Notes: generated from the sequence alone by a model not told the origin. A stretch of 64,000 nt of DNA from Corynebacterium deserti GIMN1.010 (GCF_001277995.1 NZ_CP009220.1:1550001-1614000), one strand, 5' to 3'; shown: positions 30,576 to 41,959, counted from the stretch's first letter. Program-made: numbers and translations.

Positions 30576-31076
30576 ATGAACATTGAAGAGTGGTTTAAAA
30601 GCATTACGGATGGTGATTCGCAGCGAACCGTCGCTGAAAAAATCAACGTCCAGCAATCCAAACTGTCCCGCCAGCTCAAGGCCGGGCACCTGGACGCAGA
30701 GATCGTGCGCGACATCGCACGCGCCTATGGACGCAAGGCCGGCGATGAACTTCTCAAGACCGGATTCCTCAAGCCAGAAGACCTAACCCTTGTAGGCGTA
30801 GAAGAAGCATTAGGCCTGGCAAGGAACTCCCAACTCTGGATCGAAATGAGTCTCCGCTCCGATCCGGATGGACGTCGTCTATTTCACGCAGAGGGCAAAC
30901 CAGGGGTTATTGACCTGGACGACGACGTGGTTGATGCCGAGGTGTTCGAATTTCCAGGTCGCCGTGTCGCGTCGTTGAGCGATGATGAGATCGCCGCAGC
31001 TATCCGCGAAGCAAACGAGCAGCCACAAGCCGCCCACCCAGCAACAGACGAACTAACGGAACCCGACACCCCATAG
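30576..31076 (+). CDS. Phage repressor (HTH, cI-like)
   Basis: A 166-residue protein from ATG 30576 (MNIEEWFKSITDGDSQRTVA). Residues about 16-40 (RTVAEKINVQQSKLSRQLKAG) form the helix-turn-helix. No peptidase domain of the LexA/cI type is present; the C-terminal part is acidic and flexible. It is followed 8 nt later by an ImmA/IrrE-type protease, the pairing known from ICEBs1 ImmR/ImmA, where the protease removes the repressor. It probably maintains lysogeny. The longer open frame upstream is crossed by the promoter and is not used. Confidence 0.75.
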   Translation: MNIEEWFKSITDGDSQRTVAEKINVQQSKLSRQLKAGHLDAEIVRDIARAYGRKAGDELLKTGFLKPEDLTLVGVEEALGLARNSQLWIEMSLRSDPDGRRLFHAEGKPGVIDLDDDVVDAEVFEFPGRRVASLSDDEIAAAIREANEQPQAAHPATDELTEPDTP

Positions 31077-31084
31077 GAGGAGGA

Positions 31085-31489
31085 TTGGACCTGGACAAAC
31101 TCGCCGACCTCATCGGCGTCAGAGTCGTCGAAACAAAAGATCTACACCCATCACACGCGGGTATGTATATCCACAGGCGACGCCTTATCCTCCTCCGAGC
31201 TGGTCTCGACGATTGGAATCGCCGAAGCGTTTTCGCACACGAACTGGCACATGCCTACTACCATGACGAAAAACACGGGGACCCCCGCATAGAAAATCGA
31301 GCCAATCGATGGGCAGCACAGCTTCTGATCACAGAAGATGATTACAGGTCTGCAGAGCTTATCCACGGCTCACACCCCGGTGCGATTGCGCATGAACTTG
31401 GAGTCAACATCGATGTCGTGCATACCTGGTGCGATATCCGGATTCATGCCGGTGCATCTATTCCTATTAAGTACCAACGAGAAAGCTAG
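31085..31489 (+). CDS. ImmA/IrrE-type metallopeptidase
   Basis: A 134-residue protein starting at TTG 31085, 8 nt after the repressor stop, with AGGAGGA in the gap. The zinc motif HELAH (52-56) in SVFAHELAHAYYH and the downstream EN(R)ANRWAAQLLI segment with its Glu are the hallmarks of the ImmA/IrrE (M78) family. It should cleave the repressor on induction. Cotranscription with the repressor gives a self-contained switch. Confidence 0.88.
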   Translation: MDLDKLADLIGVRVVETKDLHPSHAGMYIHRRRLILLRAGLDDWNRRSVFAHELAHAYYHDEKHGDPRIENRANRWAAQLLITEDDYRSAELIHGSHPGAIAHELGVNIDVVHTWCDIRIHAGASIPIKYQRES

Positions 31490-31494
31490 AAACT

Positions 31495-33045
31495 ATGGGA
31501 ACTTTCGGTCCTGACTATCCACTGTGGGGAGTCTCGAAGACTTTCATTAAAGGCAGAGCCTCAAACCTCCAGCCGTACTACGCCAACCTGCGAAAAGTTA
31601 TAAACGCTCTTCCGATAGGTCCTGACGAGGGCGTGTACTTTGATGCTGAGTTGGTGCCTGAACGTGACAACCCTGAGTCGCCTTTTTCCATCTCGTTGAG
31701 ATGGAACGGACTCACGCTTGGTTATATGTCAACGCGTGACTCCGTTGACCTGTTTCCTGAAATCTCTCGCGTTGCATCATCTGGATTTACCCCTACCACC
31801 CCGGCGCGATTGTGGGGGTCGCCTGCGCAGGATCGTTTTAGGCTTGAGTTTTCGAAGCCGAAAGCTGGTAGTGCAGTTCCGTTGAATGCTCCTCCTTCGG
31901 AGCCGTTTGTCTTGATGCCCAATGGTGCTGCGTTGCAAGTTCAGGGTGAGGAGAAGCATCTTGACTTCTTGATTCCGTATGTTCCGCCGAGTGGGTCGGG
32001 GCGCGTGCTATTGACGTTGGTGAAGCCTGAGGGATCTGAAGCGTACGAGGTTTTGCTTGATAATCATGTGGTGGGTTCGTTGACTGCTGCGACATCGAAG
32101 AAGCTGGCGGAACCATTTGATCTATTTACTGAGCGTGGCTTGGTTATTGGTGTTCGGGGGAAGATCGCGGGCAATGATCTTGATTGCCAGTTGACAGTGA
32201 ATGTGGCGCGGGCTAATGAGTTCACGCAAGAGGATCTTCAGACTGCACCGACCTCGATGCCTGAGTTGAAGCCATTTTCTCCTGAGGGTTATCCCCTGCC
32301 TGTGGTGTGGGGTGAGGAAGAGCCTGATTGGTCGTTGATGGTGTGGCCTGATGGGACGGTCGTTGAGGATTCTTCGGCGGTTGTATCGGATTCTGGTGAT
32401 GATGTGGTTGAGGAGCGTTTCGAGAATGTTGAACCGGTGATCGTAGAGCCTGTTCGTCAGGTGGATCCTCAACCGATTCCCGAGCCAATTGCACAGCCGG
32501 AGCCTCAGCCTGTCCAGGAACCTAAATATCAGCAATCAGCGCAGTGGCAGCAGCAAGACCACGCTCATGCCTCGTTCGTTCATCCACAACAAGGCACCCG
32601 ATCACCCACTGTATCTAAGGGCAACGGCGTAAAACCTGTCGCGAAGTGGAAGCCAATCCTTGCATGGGTGGGCATCGTCGTGGGTGCAATGACACTCTTG
32701 GGCGCGTTCGCCTCAGGCAATGCACTCGAGATTCTTGGCGGAATATTTATCAGTCTTTCATTCCTCGGTCCCGGCGCGTGGTGGGTTTATAACCATTCAA
32801 AGGATAAGAAAGCACTGGAAGCACATGCCGAAGCTGTTCGAAAGCATGAGGAACTGCATGGGCTTCTGCAGGTGACTGATCCAGCACTTGCAGAAAGTAT
32901 GGGTTCCCCTGAACCTGTGAAGCTGCAACCACGTAGGTGGCCTTTAGTCGCTGCGGCTGCCGTAATCTCGTTTTTCCTTGGTGGCTTATTGCTTCCAGCA
33001 GCCGATGAGGTTCCATCAGATAGCGAAGTTCAGACTTCGCAGTAG
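31495..33045 (+). CDS. Large lysogeny-region membrane protein
   Basis: A 516-residue protein beginning 6 nt after the protease gene. Residues 1-100 (GVSKTFIKGRASNLQPYYANL, GLTLGYMS) and the 130-240 region (SGRVLLTLVKPEGSEAYEVLLDNHVVGSL) are soluble domains reminiscent of HIRAN-like modules. A Pro/Glu/Gln-rich linker follows (about 320-370). C-terminally there are three hydrophobic spans: WVGIVVGAMTLLGAFASG, EILGGIFISLSFLGPGAWWV and PLVAAAAVISFFLGGLLLP. It is probably made in the lysogen. An exclusion or cell-surface role is possible; the family is not recognised. Confidence 0.6.
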   Translation: MGTFGPDYPLWGVSKTFIKGRASNLQPYYANLRKVINALPIGPDEGVYFDAELVPERDNPESPFSISLRWNGLTLGYMSTRDSVDLFPEISRVASSGFTPTTPARLWGSPAQDRFRLEFSKPKAGSAVPLNAPPSEPFVLMPNGAALQVQGEEKHLDFLIPYVPPSGSGRVLLTLVKPEGSEAYEVLLDNHVVGSLTAATSKKLAEPFDLFTERGLVIGVRGKIAGNDLDCQLTVNVARANEFTQEDLQTAPTSMPELKPFSPEGYPLPVVWGEEEPDWSLMVWPDGTVVEDSSAVVSDSGDDVVEERFENVEPVIVEPVRQVDPQPIPEPIAQPEPQPVQEPKYQQSAQWQQQDHAHASFVHPQQGTRSPTVSKGNGVKPVAKWKPILAWVGIVVGAMTLLGAFASGNALEILGGIFISLSFLGPGAWWVYNHSKDKKALEAHAEAVRKHEELHGLLQVTDPALAESMGSPEPVKLQPRRWPLVAAAAVISFFLGGLLLPAADEVPSDSEVQTSQ

Positions 33046-33054
33046 CCCTAAACA

Positions 33055-33071
33055 AAAAGCCCCTCCCCACC
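33055..33071 (+). repeat. Direct repeat flanking the lipoprotein gene, left copy
   Basis: AAAAGCCCCTCCCCACC begins 10 nt after the stop of the 516-residue gene. An identical copy begins at 33878, also 10 nt after a stop codon. Confidence 0.8.
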
Positions 33072-33112
33072 TAGTCAATGTTTGGCAAGGAATATTTAGA
33101 AAGAGCACTTTA

Positions 33113-33868
33113 ATGAAACGCTTGCTTCTCATATTTGGAGCTGCACTACTCTTAGTGAGCAGCTGTGCATCTCCGGAATCTGATGCTGATCCTCCAAATC
33201 CAACCACAAGCGCAACCACGGCTTCCTCAACCACCTCCTCCACTCCCATCACAACTGAGGGGCCTGCCGAAGTTATCGAAAGTGGAACTTGGCTCGTCGG
33301 AACTGACATTCTTCCCGGAACCTACAAGTTCGATGGGAGTACCGATTCATGCTATTGGTCTCGGTTGTCAGGTTTTGGTGGAACACTCGATGAAATTATT
33401 TCAAATGACCGCCCACGTGGACAGTCATTTGTCACGATCGAGGCGAGTGATAAAGGTTTTAAAACCAGTGGATGCGGACAATGGACACGCGTAGATGATG
33501 CTTCACCGGAAGTTGAATCCAGTGTGGTCGTTTCCTCGGTCGCAACAACGACAGCACCAGATCCAGCTCCAGTAGCTACCGGACCGACTTTCGTAAAGTG
33601 CTGGGAAAACAATGCAGCGCTCATGTCTGACGGCTCAATCAGCGTGGATACCGTCAATTGCCATATGGAAGAACAGGATCCAGGTCAAGTAGCGATTGCT
33701 GACGGTGGCACCTGCCCCGCGTACCTCTGCGGGTACGGCACAAATGATCAGGGGCAAAGGAACCCATCATCGGGTGAAATTCAAACCCTGCACGGCTGCC
33801 AAGATGGCTATATCAATGACCCGGAACTTTGCGGAGCTGTTGCTTGGGTGGAAACCCACCAATACTAG
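33113..33868 (+). CDS. Prophage-encoded lipoprotein
   Basis: A 251-residue protein from ATG 33113 (an upstream open frame has no ribosome site). The signal peptide MKRLLLIFGAALLLVSSCAS ends in a lipobox LVSSC, so Cys18 should be lipidated. A Thr/Ser-rich linker (about 22-50) leads to a domain with GTWLVGTDILPGTYKFDG and a second domain rich in Cys (CYWSR, CGQWT, CWENN, CPAYLCGYG). The GTW.VG.DI.PGTY motif occurs in secreted actinobacterial proteins. It is flanked by 17-bp direct repeats. A surface role such as receptor blocking is plausible. Confidence 0.75.
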   Translation: MKRLLLIFGAALLLVSSCASPESDADPPNPTTSATTASSTTSSTPITTEGPAEVIESGTWLVGTDILPGTYKFDGSTDSCYWSRLSGFGGTLDEIISNDRPRGQSFVTIEASDKGFKTSGCGQWTRVDDASPEVESSVVVSSVATTTAPDPAPVATGPTFVKCWENNAALMSDGSISVDTVNCHMEEQDPGQVAIADGGTCPAYLCGYGTNDQGQRNPSSGEIQTLHGCQDGYINDPELCGAVAWVETHQY

Positions 33869-33877
33869 ACAAAATGA

Positions 33878-33925
33878 AAAGCCCCTCCCCACCCAACAGT
33901 TTGGCGACCACGGGTGAAGAGGGGA
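33878..33925. repeat. Direct repeat, right copy, with hairpin
   Basis: The 17-bp repeat at 33878-33894 is here part of a hairpin: CCCCTC-cc-CACCC pairs with GGGTG-aa-GAGGGG (to 33925). A T-rich tract follows only on the minus strand, so it may stop antisense transcription from the host side. Confidence 0.5.
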
Positions 33926-33977
33926 AACAGTATCCAAGAAAAATTAATTCCCTAGACACAGGAGAAGTGTATCAACC

Positions 33978-35195
33978 ATGGCAGTGCAGCGACGACCAAA
34001 GTCCGGTAAACCCGCTAAGGGAAAAGTTCGGTGGATGGTGCGCTACCGAGATCCATCCGGCAAAGAGCACGCGAAGAGCTTCAGCACTGAGAAGGAAGCC
34101 AAGGCCTACGACGCTGAGCAAGCCCGCAATCTAGCACGAGGATCCTGGCAATCCCCCACCACATTGTCAACTACCCTTGATGAGCTGATGGCACAGTGGG
34201 TGCTCCGCCCTATGCGAGAAGGAACAGTACAGGCCTACGAGCTGACACGGAAAAACCTTGGCCCACTAGCCGCAATGCCCGCATCTGCCCTGAAGAGATC
34301 TGACGTTGAGGCATGGCACAGCCAGCTCGTCAATGGCAGACCGTGGATGGGTAAAAACGACCGCGGAGTCGCACCCACCACAGCACGAGAACATGTCGTG
34401 AGATTATCGGCAGTCCTCAATGGTGCCGTCGACGATGAGATACTCGTCCGTAATGTCGTGAAGCTCCCGCGACTCCCTGCGGGTATCCAAGTGCTGCGCT
34501 CCGACATCCCAGATATGGATACTGTGCGTGCAGTGGTTGTCGCACTGGAGGAAGGTGGTTCGATCTACCCGTCACGGGAGAGGGTCGCAGGCCAGCGTGG
34601 AAAATTCAGGCCCGTCGACAGAGTGCAAGACCCGCAGCCCATCATCGCGGACATGGTGCGTGCAGCGGTCGGCACAGGCATGCGACTGTCAGAGCTATGT
34701 GGACTACGTACCGAGGACATCGATTTCCTACGACGCGAGGTGCGTGTCGAAGCTCAGCTGGCACCAGGTGGGAAAGAGCGGGTGCCCACCAAGACTCTCT
34801 CCTCAGTTCGAACGATCCCCATTGCCGATGACCTCATCGCAGTGCTTGACCGACGAGTCGTGGCCTCCACCAACGGCTGGATTTTTGAGACCGCGAGAGG
34901 CACACCATACCGAGCGGCCACTGCTGGCGGAGAACTCCGCAAGACAGTCACCAGCCTTGGAGGTGGCGTGACATTCCACAGCTTCCGACACCTCTATGCA
35001 TCACGACTGATCTCCGCAGGAGTCTCAGTGAAGCAAGTCCAGAAAGTCCTCGGCCATGCGTCAGCGTCGACAACTCTTGATGTGTACGCCCACTTCTTCC
35101 CCGGCGATGATGAGCTATCCCGGAGCGCAATTGCGGGCATGGTGGATTCGTGCGGGCAAATTGCGGGCAAAGTCCCAGTGGGAGACGTTCAATAA
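33978..35195 (+). CDS. int: Tyrosine site-specific integrase
   Basis: A 405-residue phage integrase. An N-terminal arm-binding domain (residues about 17-58, VRWMVRYRDPSGKEHAKSFST) is followed by a SAM-like core-binding domain (65-160) and the catalytic domain: Arg236 in TGMRLSELCGL, Lys272, HSFRH with His334 and Arg337, His360 in LGHASASTT and nucleophile Tyr370. All catalytic residues are present. It is the last phage gene, reading toward the host ABC-F gene, so the attachment site should lie just beyond it. Confidence 0.95.
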   Translation: MAVQRRPKSGKPAKGKVRWMVRYRDPSGKEHAKSFSTEKEAKAYDAEQARNLARGSWQSPTTLSTTLDELMAQWVLRPMREGTVQAYELTRKNLGPLAAMPASALKRSDVEAWHSQLVNGRPWMGKNDRGVAPTTAREHVVRLSAVLNGAVDDEILVRNVVKLPRLPAGIQVLRSDIPDMDTVRAVVVALEEGGSIYPSRERVAGQRGKFRPVDRVQDPQPIIADMVRAAVGTGMRLSELCGLRTEDIDFLRREVRVEAQLAPGGKERVPTKTLSSVRTIPIADDLIAVLDRRVVASTNGWIFETARGTPYRAATAGGELRKTVTSLGGGVTFHSFRHLYASRLISAGVSVKQVQKVLGHASASTTLDVYAHFFPGDDELSRSAIAGMVDSCGQIAGKVPVGDVQ

Positions 35196-35226
35196 ACGCG
35201 ACGACCTGCAGGAATTGGCCTAATCC
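35196..35226. other. Probable right attachment junction
   Basis: Only 31 bp separate the integrase stop from the 3' end of the host ABC-F gene. The phage-host junction (attR) must lie here or overlap the end of the ABC-F gene. The other end of the prophage is outside the window, so the core cannot be defined. Confidence 0.45.
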
Positions 35227-36858
35227 CTAGGCAAGCTCAACGATCTCCATGTACTGATCATTCCACAGGTCTTCGGTCCCGTCAGGAAGGACAATGACGC
35301 GTTCAGGTTCAAGTGCTTTCACCGCACCTGGGTCGTGGGTGACCAGTACGACGGCACCTGTGTAGGTACGAAGTGCGTCTAGGACCTGTTCGCGCGAAAT
35401 AGGATCAAGGTTGTTGGTTGGTTCGTCGAGAAGCAATACGTTGGCTCGAGAAGACACGAGAGTTGCGAGGGCTAGACGGGTCTTTTCACCACCGGAGAGT
35501 GTACCTGCTGGCTGCTCGAGTTGTTCCCCAGAGAACATGAACGCACCAAGAAGTCCGCGGAGGTCTTGTTCATCGGCGTCTGCGCAAGCTTCGATGGTGT
35601 TTTGCCAGACTGATTTGTTCGGATCGATGGTGTCGTGCTCCTGGGCGAAGTAGCCGATCTTCAGGCCGTGGCCGCTGACGATACCGCCTTCTCCGTCGGT
35701 GCGTTCCACGCCCGCAAGCAGCTTGAGCAGCGTCGTCTTACCGGCGCCGTTGAATCCAAGCACTACGACGCGGGAGCCCTTGTCGATGGCGAGGTCGACA
35801 CCCGCAAACACTTCCAAGGAGCCGTACATCTTGGTCAGTCCGGTGGCATTGAGAGGTGTCTTGCCGCATGGGGCAGGCTCAGGGAATGAAATGTGGGCGA
35901 CACGGTCCGCAACACGAATCTCATCGAGGCTACCCATCATCTTCTCGGCACGAGCAATCATTTGCTTTGCAGCGGCAGCCTTGGTCGCCTTGGCTCCGAG
36001 GCGAGCTGCCTGGTCCTTCAGTGCAGACGCCTTCTTCTCCGCGTTGGCGCGCTCGCGACGACGACGGGCTTCATCGGTGGCGCGGGCGTCCTTGTACTTA
36101 GAAAAGCCCATGTTGTAGACATCGGCTTCACCGCGGACAGCGTCGAGGTACCAGATTTTGTTGCAAACGGCGTCGAGAAGCTCAACGTCGTGCGAAATCA
36201 TGATGAGGCCACCCTCGTGCTTGGCTAGAAAGCCACGCAGCCAAGAGATTGAGTCGGCATCGAGGTGGTTGGTGGGCTCGTCGAGTAGCAGTGTGGTTTT
36301 TGACTTACCTGAGCCGTTGGTGGCGGCGAAGAGGATCTGCGCGAGCTCAACACGGCGACGCTGACCACCGGACAGTGTTTTCAGCTGCTGGTCCAGGATG
36401 CGGGGCTCAAGGCCCAAGTTGTCGCAGATCTGAGCTGCCTCGGAGTCGGCTTCATAACCGCCAAGCGCCTGGTATTGCTCTTCCAGGCGGGAGTACTTGC
36501 GGATCGCCGCGTCGCGCTTGCGGTCATCCGTCGTGGTTTCCATGATCTCCTGCTGGCGCTCCATCGACGAACGCAGCTGATCAAGACCACGGGCGGAGAG
36601 AACACGATCGCGTGCGGTCTGCTCGATGTTACCTTCGCGGGAATCCTGCGGGAGGTAGCCGATATCACCAGAGGTGGTCACCGAGCCGCCGTAGGGCTGG
36701 GTTTCACCAGAGAGAATACGCATGGTGGTGGTCTTGCCCGCACCATTTCTACCGACCAGACCGATGCGGTCTCCAGGCTGCACACGCAGGAGTTGGCCTG
36801 GGGCATTAAGAAGGGTACGTGCGCCGACGCGCACCTCTAAATCATTGGTGACAATCAC
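35227..36858 (-). CDS. ABC-F family ATPase
   Basis: A 543-residue protein with two ABC domains and no membrane segments: Walker A GLVGRNGAGKTT and VLGFNGAGKTT, signatures LSGGQ and LSGGE, Walker B LLLDEPTNHLD and LLLDEPTNNLD, joined by a charged helical linker (about 240-310). This is the ABC-F layout, whose members act on ribosomes as translation factors or antibiotic protection proteins. It is the first host gene beside the prophage and appears intact. Confidence 0.9.
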   Translation of the reverse strand: MIVTNDLEVRVGARTLLNAPGQLLRVQPGDRIGLVGRNGAGKTTTMRILSGETQPYGGSVTTSGDIGYLPQDSREGNIEQTARDRVLSARGLDQLRSSMERQQEIMETTTDDRKRDAAIRKYSRLEEQYQALGGYEADSEAAQICDNLGLEPRILDQQLKTLSGGQRRRVELAQILFAATNGSGKSKTTLLLDEPTNHLDADSISWLRGFLAKHEGGLIMISHDVELLDAVCNKIWYLDAVRGEADVYNMGFSKYKDARATDEARRRRERANAEKKASALKDQAARLGAKATKAAAAKQMIARAEKMMGSLDEIRVADRVAHISFPEPAPCGKTPLNATGLTKMYGSLEVFAGVDLAIDKGSRVVVLGFNGAGKTTLLKLLAGVERTDGEGGIVSGHGLKIGYFAQEHDTIDPNKSVWQNTIEACADADEQDLRGLLGAFMFSGEQLEQPAGTLSGGEKTRLALATLVSSRANVLLLDEPTNNLDPISREQVLDALRTYTGAVVLVTHDPGAVKALEPERVIVLPDGTEDLWNDQYMEIVELA

Positions 36859-36956
36859 AACCGATCAGTCTATCAAGAGTCATTGCTAGGTCAATAAACG
36901 GCTTTTCGACGCGGCCCTTCACCCCAGCACGCCTGCACGAACCCGACTTCTTCGCC

Positions 36957-36962
36957 TAGGGT
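36957..36962 (+). promoter_or_regulatory. Putative -10 of a leaderless transcript
   Basis: TAGGGT lies 7 nt before ATG 36970 and no ribosome site is present, as for several genes in this window. Confidence 0.5.
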
Positions 36963-36969
36963 GAAGGTT

Positions 36970-37611
36970 ATGAACTCGCCACGGAAAAAACGAGCTCGCC
37001 CCCAACCCCGTCCGCAGGATGTCAGCACTGATTCAACAGTCGGATCTGATTACACGATCAAGTATTCCCTCAATGAGTTTCCGCGTGGCAGTTTGGTTAC
37101 ACGTTTCACCTCCCTTCCAAGTAAACGAGAGGTCTTTTCCGTCCTCGAGCAATACGGCATCGTCAGTTCGCAAATCTCGGATTACTCCGTCGCTCCCGTT
37201 GCAAGTTTCAGGCAGGCGCGTGATCAGGCCAATGATGGCATCGTTGTGCCGTCCATTCTCCAGGCTCAGCAAAGACAACAACCTGTCGAAGGTCCGTTAA
37301 AGGGTACGGAGAGGAAGAAAAAGAGTAGCGGTTGTGGCTGGATCTTTGCCGGCATTTTCCTCGTCATATTCGCCCTGCCTGTGTTTACTGCGGATCGTGC
37401 CTTCGAAAATGGTCGTGCAGCAGTCACCAGCTATTCCAGTGACATGGGGCCGTTTGAGCGGTTTAGCTATTGCAATGATCGTCGAGAATCACTTGCTGAT
37501 TCTTCGATGAGGATTTGGGGAGAGGAGCCGGGCTTTTTCACCGACAGGGTCTCCCCTTCGCTTCTCCATCCCGCCAATGTTGCCTACATGGCAGGGTGTA
37601 TCACCCAGTAA
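36970..37611 (+). CDS. Conserved corynebacterial membrane protein, unknown function
   Basis: A 213-residue protein. A basic N-terminus (MNSPRKKRARPQPRPQ) and a cytosolic region of about 115 residues precede one membrane span (CGWIFAGIFLVIFALPVFTA, about 122-143), then an outer domain with three Cys (SYCNDRR, MAGCITQ). Divergent from the ABC-F gene. No family recognised. Confidence 0.6.
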   Translation: MNSPRKKRARPQPRPQDVSTDSTVGSDYTIKYSLNEFPRGSLVTRFTSLPSKREVFSVLEQYGIVSSQISDYSVAPVASFRQARDQANDGIVVPSILQAQQRQQPVEGPLKGTERKKKSSGCGWIFAGIFLVIFALPVFTADRAFENGRAAVTSYSSDMGPFERFSYCNDRRESLADSSMRIWGEEPGFFTDRVSPSLLHPANVAYMAGCITQ

Positions 37612-37621
37612 GCATCACACA

Positions 37622-37669
37622 AAATCCCGGTGTGGCACTCCTCTTTAAGGGAGTGCCACACCGGGATTT
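37622..37669. terminator. Bidirectional terminator
   Basis: A 20-bp perfect stem that starts AAATCCCGGTGTGGCACTCC on the left, 8-nt loop, between the convergent membrane protein gene and the suf operon end. Confidence 0.9.
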
Positions 37670-37689
37670 AAGCGTCGAAAAGCGTTGTT

Positions 37690-38109
37690 TTAAACCGCAA
37701 AGCCAAGCGCCTGCAGCTGCGCGCGGCCTTCCTCGGTGATCATGTGTGGACCCCATGGTGGCATCCATACCCAGTTGATCGACAGGTTGTCTACAACATT
37801 GTTGCCGACAACCGCGGTGCGGGCCTGATCCTCGATGACATCGGTCAGCGGGCACGCTGGGGATGTCAGGGTCATGTCGATGTGAGCCTCGTTACCATTG
37901 ACGATGTAAATGTCGTAGACAAGGCCGAGGTCAACGACGTTAATTCCCAGTTCGGGGTCGATGACGTCGCGCATGAACTCTTCCACGTCACTAGCCTTGG
38001 CAAGGTCAGCTTCGGACTGCTCAGGGCGATCCGCAGTGGGAGCTTCGAAGGTCGACGAGTTCTGGTCGTCCAGAGTCTTATCAGTGTGTGGTTCAGTGTG
38101 CTCGCTCAT
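37690..38109 (-). CDS. sufT: DUF59/MIP18 family Fe-S assembly protein (SufT-like)
   Basis: A 139-residue protein. After an acidic N-terminus, residues 38-135 form the DUF59 domain: EEFMRDVIDPELGINVVDLG, VYDIYIVNG, DMTLTSPACPLTDVIEDQA with the conserved Cys, and WVWMPPWGPHMITEEGRAQL. Such proteins help mature Fe-S proteins. It is the last gene of the suf operon. The symbol follows common usage for operon-linked DUF59 genes. Confidence 0.85.
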   Translation of the reverse strand: MSEHTEPHTDKTLDDQNSSTFEAPTADRPEQSEADLAKASDVEEFMRDVIDPELGINVVDLGLVYDIYIVNGNEAHIDMTLTSPACPLTDVIEDQARTAVVGNNVVDNLSINWVWMPPWGPHMITEEGRAQLQALGFAV

Positions 38110-38136
38110 GGGGTTCCTCCAATGGTTGAAAGCGGG

Positions 38137-40627
<2,491 letters not shown>

Positions 40628-40775
40628 CTGTGACAATCTTTCAGGTTTAAAAGCGAACTGGTGCAAAAAAGTTTCGGGAAAAGGAGAAACTTGAGTCCAG
40701 CTGGAGCCACCGGCTCTTGGAAAGAGCTCTTACCCAGAGGTGGGTAGCCGAGCTGGAATAAGTTACATCCGTTAG

Positions 40776-41954
40776 TTACATGCCGAGAACTGCGAGTTCC
40801 GAGCTGACACGGTCTTCTAATTCCTCGCGGATAGCTTCCACTGGAACCTTGTTAATGACTTCGTTGAAGAATCCTCGAACGATGAGGCGACGTGCCTCCT
40901 CCGCAGGGATACCGCGAGCCTGGAGGTAGAACACATGCTCGTCATCGAAGCGTCCGACGGTAGCTGCGTGGCCTGCGCCGACGATTTGGCCGGTTTCAAT
41001 TTCAAGGTTTGGAATTGCGTCCGCGCGTGCGCCCTCAGTGAGGACGAGGGAGCGGTTTGCTTCATAGGTGTCAGTGCCCTGGGCGTTGGCACGGATGAGT
41101 ACGTCACCGACCCAGCAGGTACGTGCATCTGGTTTGTCAGAGTTCTTGTCACCCTGAAGTGCACCCTTGTACAAGACGTTGGAGCGGCAGTTTGGCACGG
41201 CGTGGTCTACGAGGAGACGCTGCTCAAAGTACTGTCCGTCGTCTGCGAAGTACACACCGAGCATTTCGGCGTCGCCACCAGGAGCGGTGAAGCGGACGCG
41301 AGGGACAATGCGGACGACCTCGCCACCGAAAGTTGCCACAGTGTGGCGCAGGATAGAGTCGCGACCAAGCTGAGCAAGCTGGTTGCTCAGGTGAACTGCA
41401 TCTTCGTTCCAGTGGGTGTCGGTGATGACGGTCAGACGTGCATTGTCACCGACGATAAATTCCACATTGTCGGCGTGGGTTCCGGAACCTACGTACTTGA
41501 GGTCAACGATGGCGTCTGCGCCGGACTCAACCTCAATTGAAATTGCTCCGAAGGAGGTAACGCCCTCACCCTTGCCGGTAACGGTGATGGTTACTGGGCT
41601 TGGGTTGTGGGAGTTCTTTGCAAAGGTGACAACCTCACCCTGCTCCATGGAGGTCCAAGCCTGTGCTGCAACACGGTCTACTGGTGCGCCTGCGCGACCA
41701 AGACGTGCGTCATCACGGGACACGGTCTCGTGGGTGACAGCCTCGGCATCCGCTGGGATCTCTACGGTGACATCGGAGGTGGTCGCAGGTGCGAACTCTC
41801 CGTTGTGCAGGCCGCGGAGACGACGCAGGGAGATGAAGCGCCATACTTCATCGCGTCCGCGGGGAATGTCAAAGTCCTCAACGTTGTATGAGGTAAACAG
41901 GTCACCCTTGGTGTTGTGTGGGGTTGCTGCCTTAACAGTTGCTACTTCAGTCAT
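40776..41954 (-). CDS. sufD: Fe-S scaffold protein SufD
   Basis: A 392-residue protein with the SufBD beta-helix core (GDAEMLGVYFADDGQYFEQRLLVDH, NVLYKGALQGDKNSDKPDARTCWVG, GQIVGAGHAATVGRFDDEHVFYLQARG) including the conserved His of GHAATVG. It lies 5 nt after sufB. It forms the scaffold with SufB and SufC. Confidence 0.93.
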   Translation of the reverse strand: MTEVATVKAATPHNTKGDLFTSYNVEDFDIPRGRDEVWRFISLRRLRGLHNGEFAPATTSDVTVEIPADAEAVTHETVSRDDARLGRAGAPVDRVAAQAWTSMEQGEVVTFAKNSHNPSPVTITVTGKGEGVTSFGAISIEVESGADAIVDLKYVGSGTHADNVEFIVGDNARLTVITDTHWNEDAVHLSNQLAQLGRDSILRHTVATFGGEVVRIVPRVRFTAPGGDAEMLGVYFADDGQYFEQRLLVDHAVPNCRSNVLYKGALQGDKNSDKPDARTCWVGDVLIRANAQGTDTYEANRSLVLTEGARADAIPNLEIETGQIVGAGHAATVGRFDDEHVFYLQARGIPAEEARRLIVRGFFNEVINKVPVEAIREELEDRVSSELAVLGM

Positions 41955-41959
41955 TGGGC

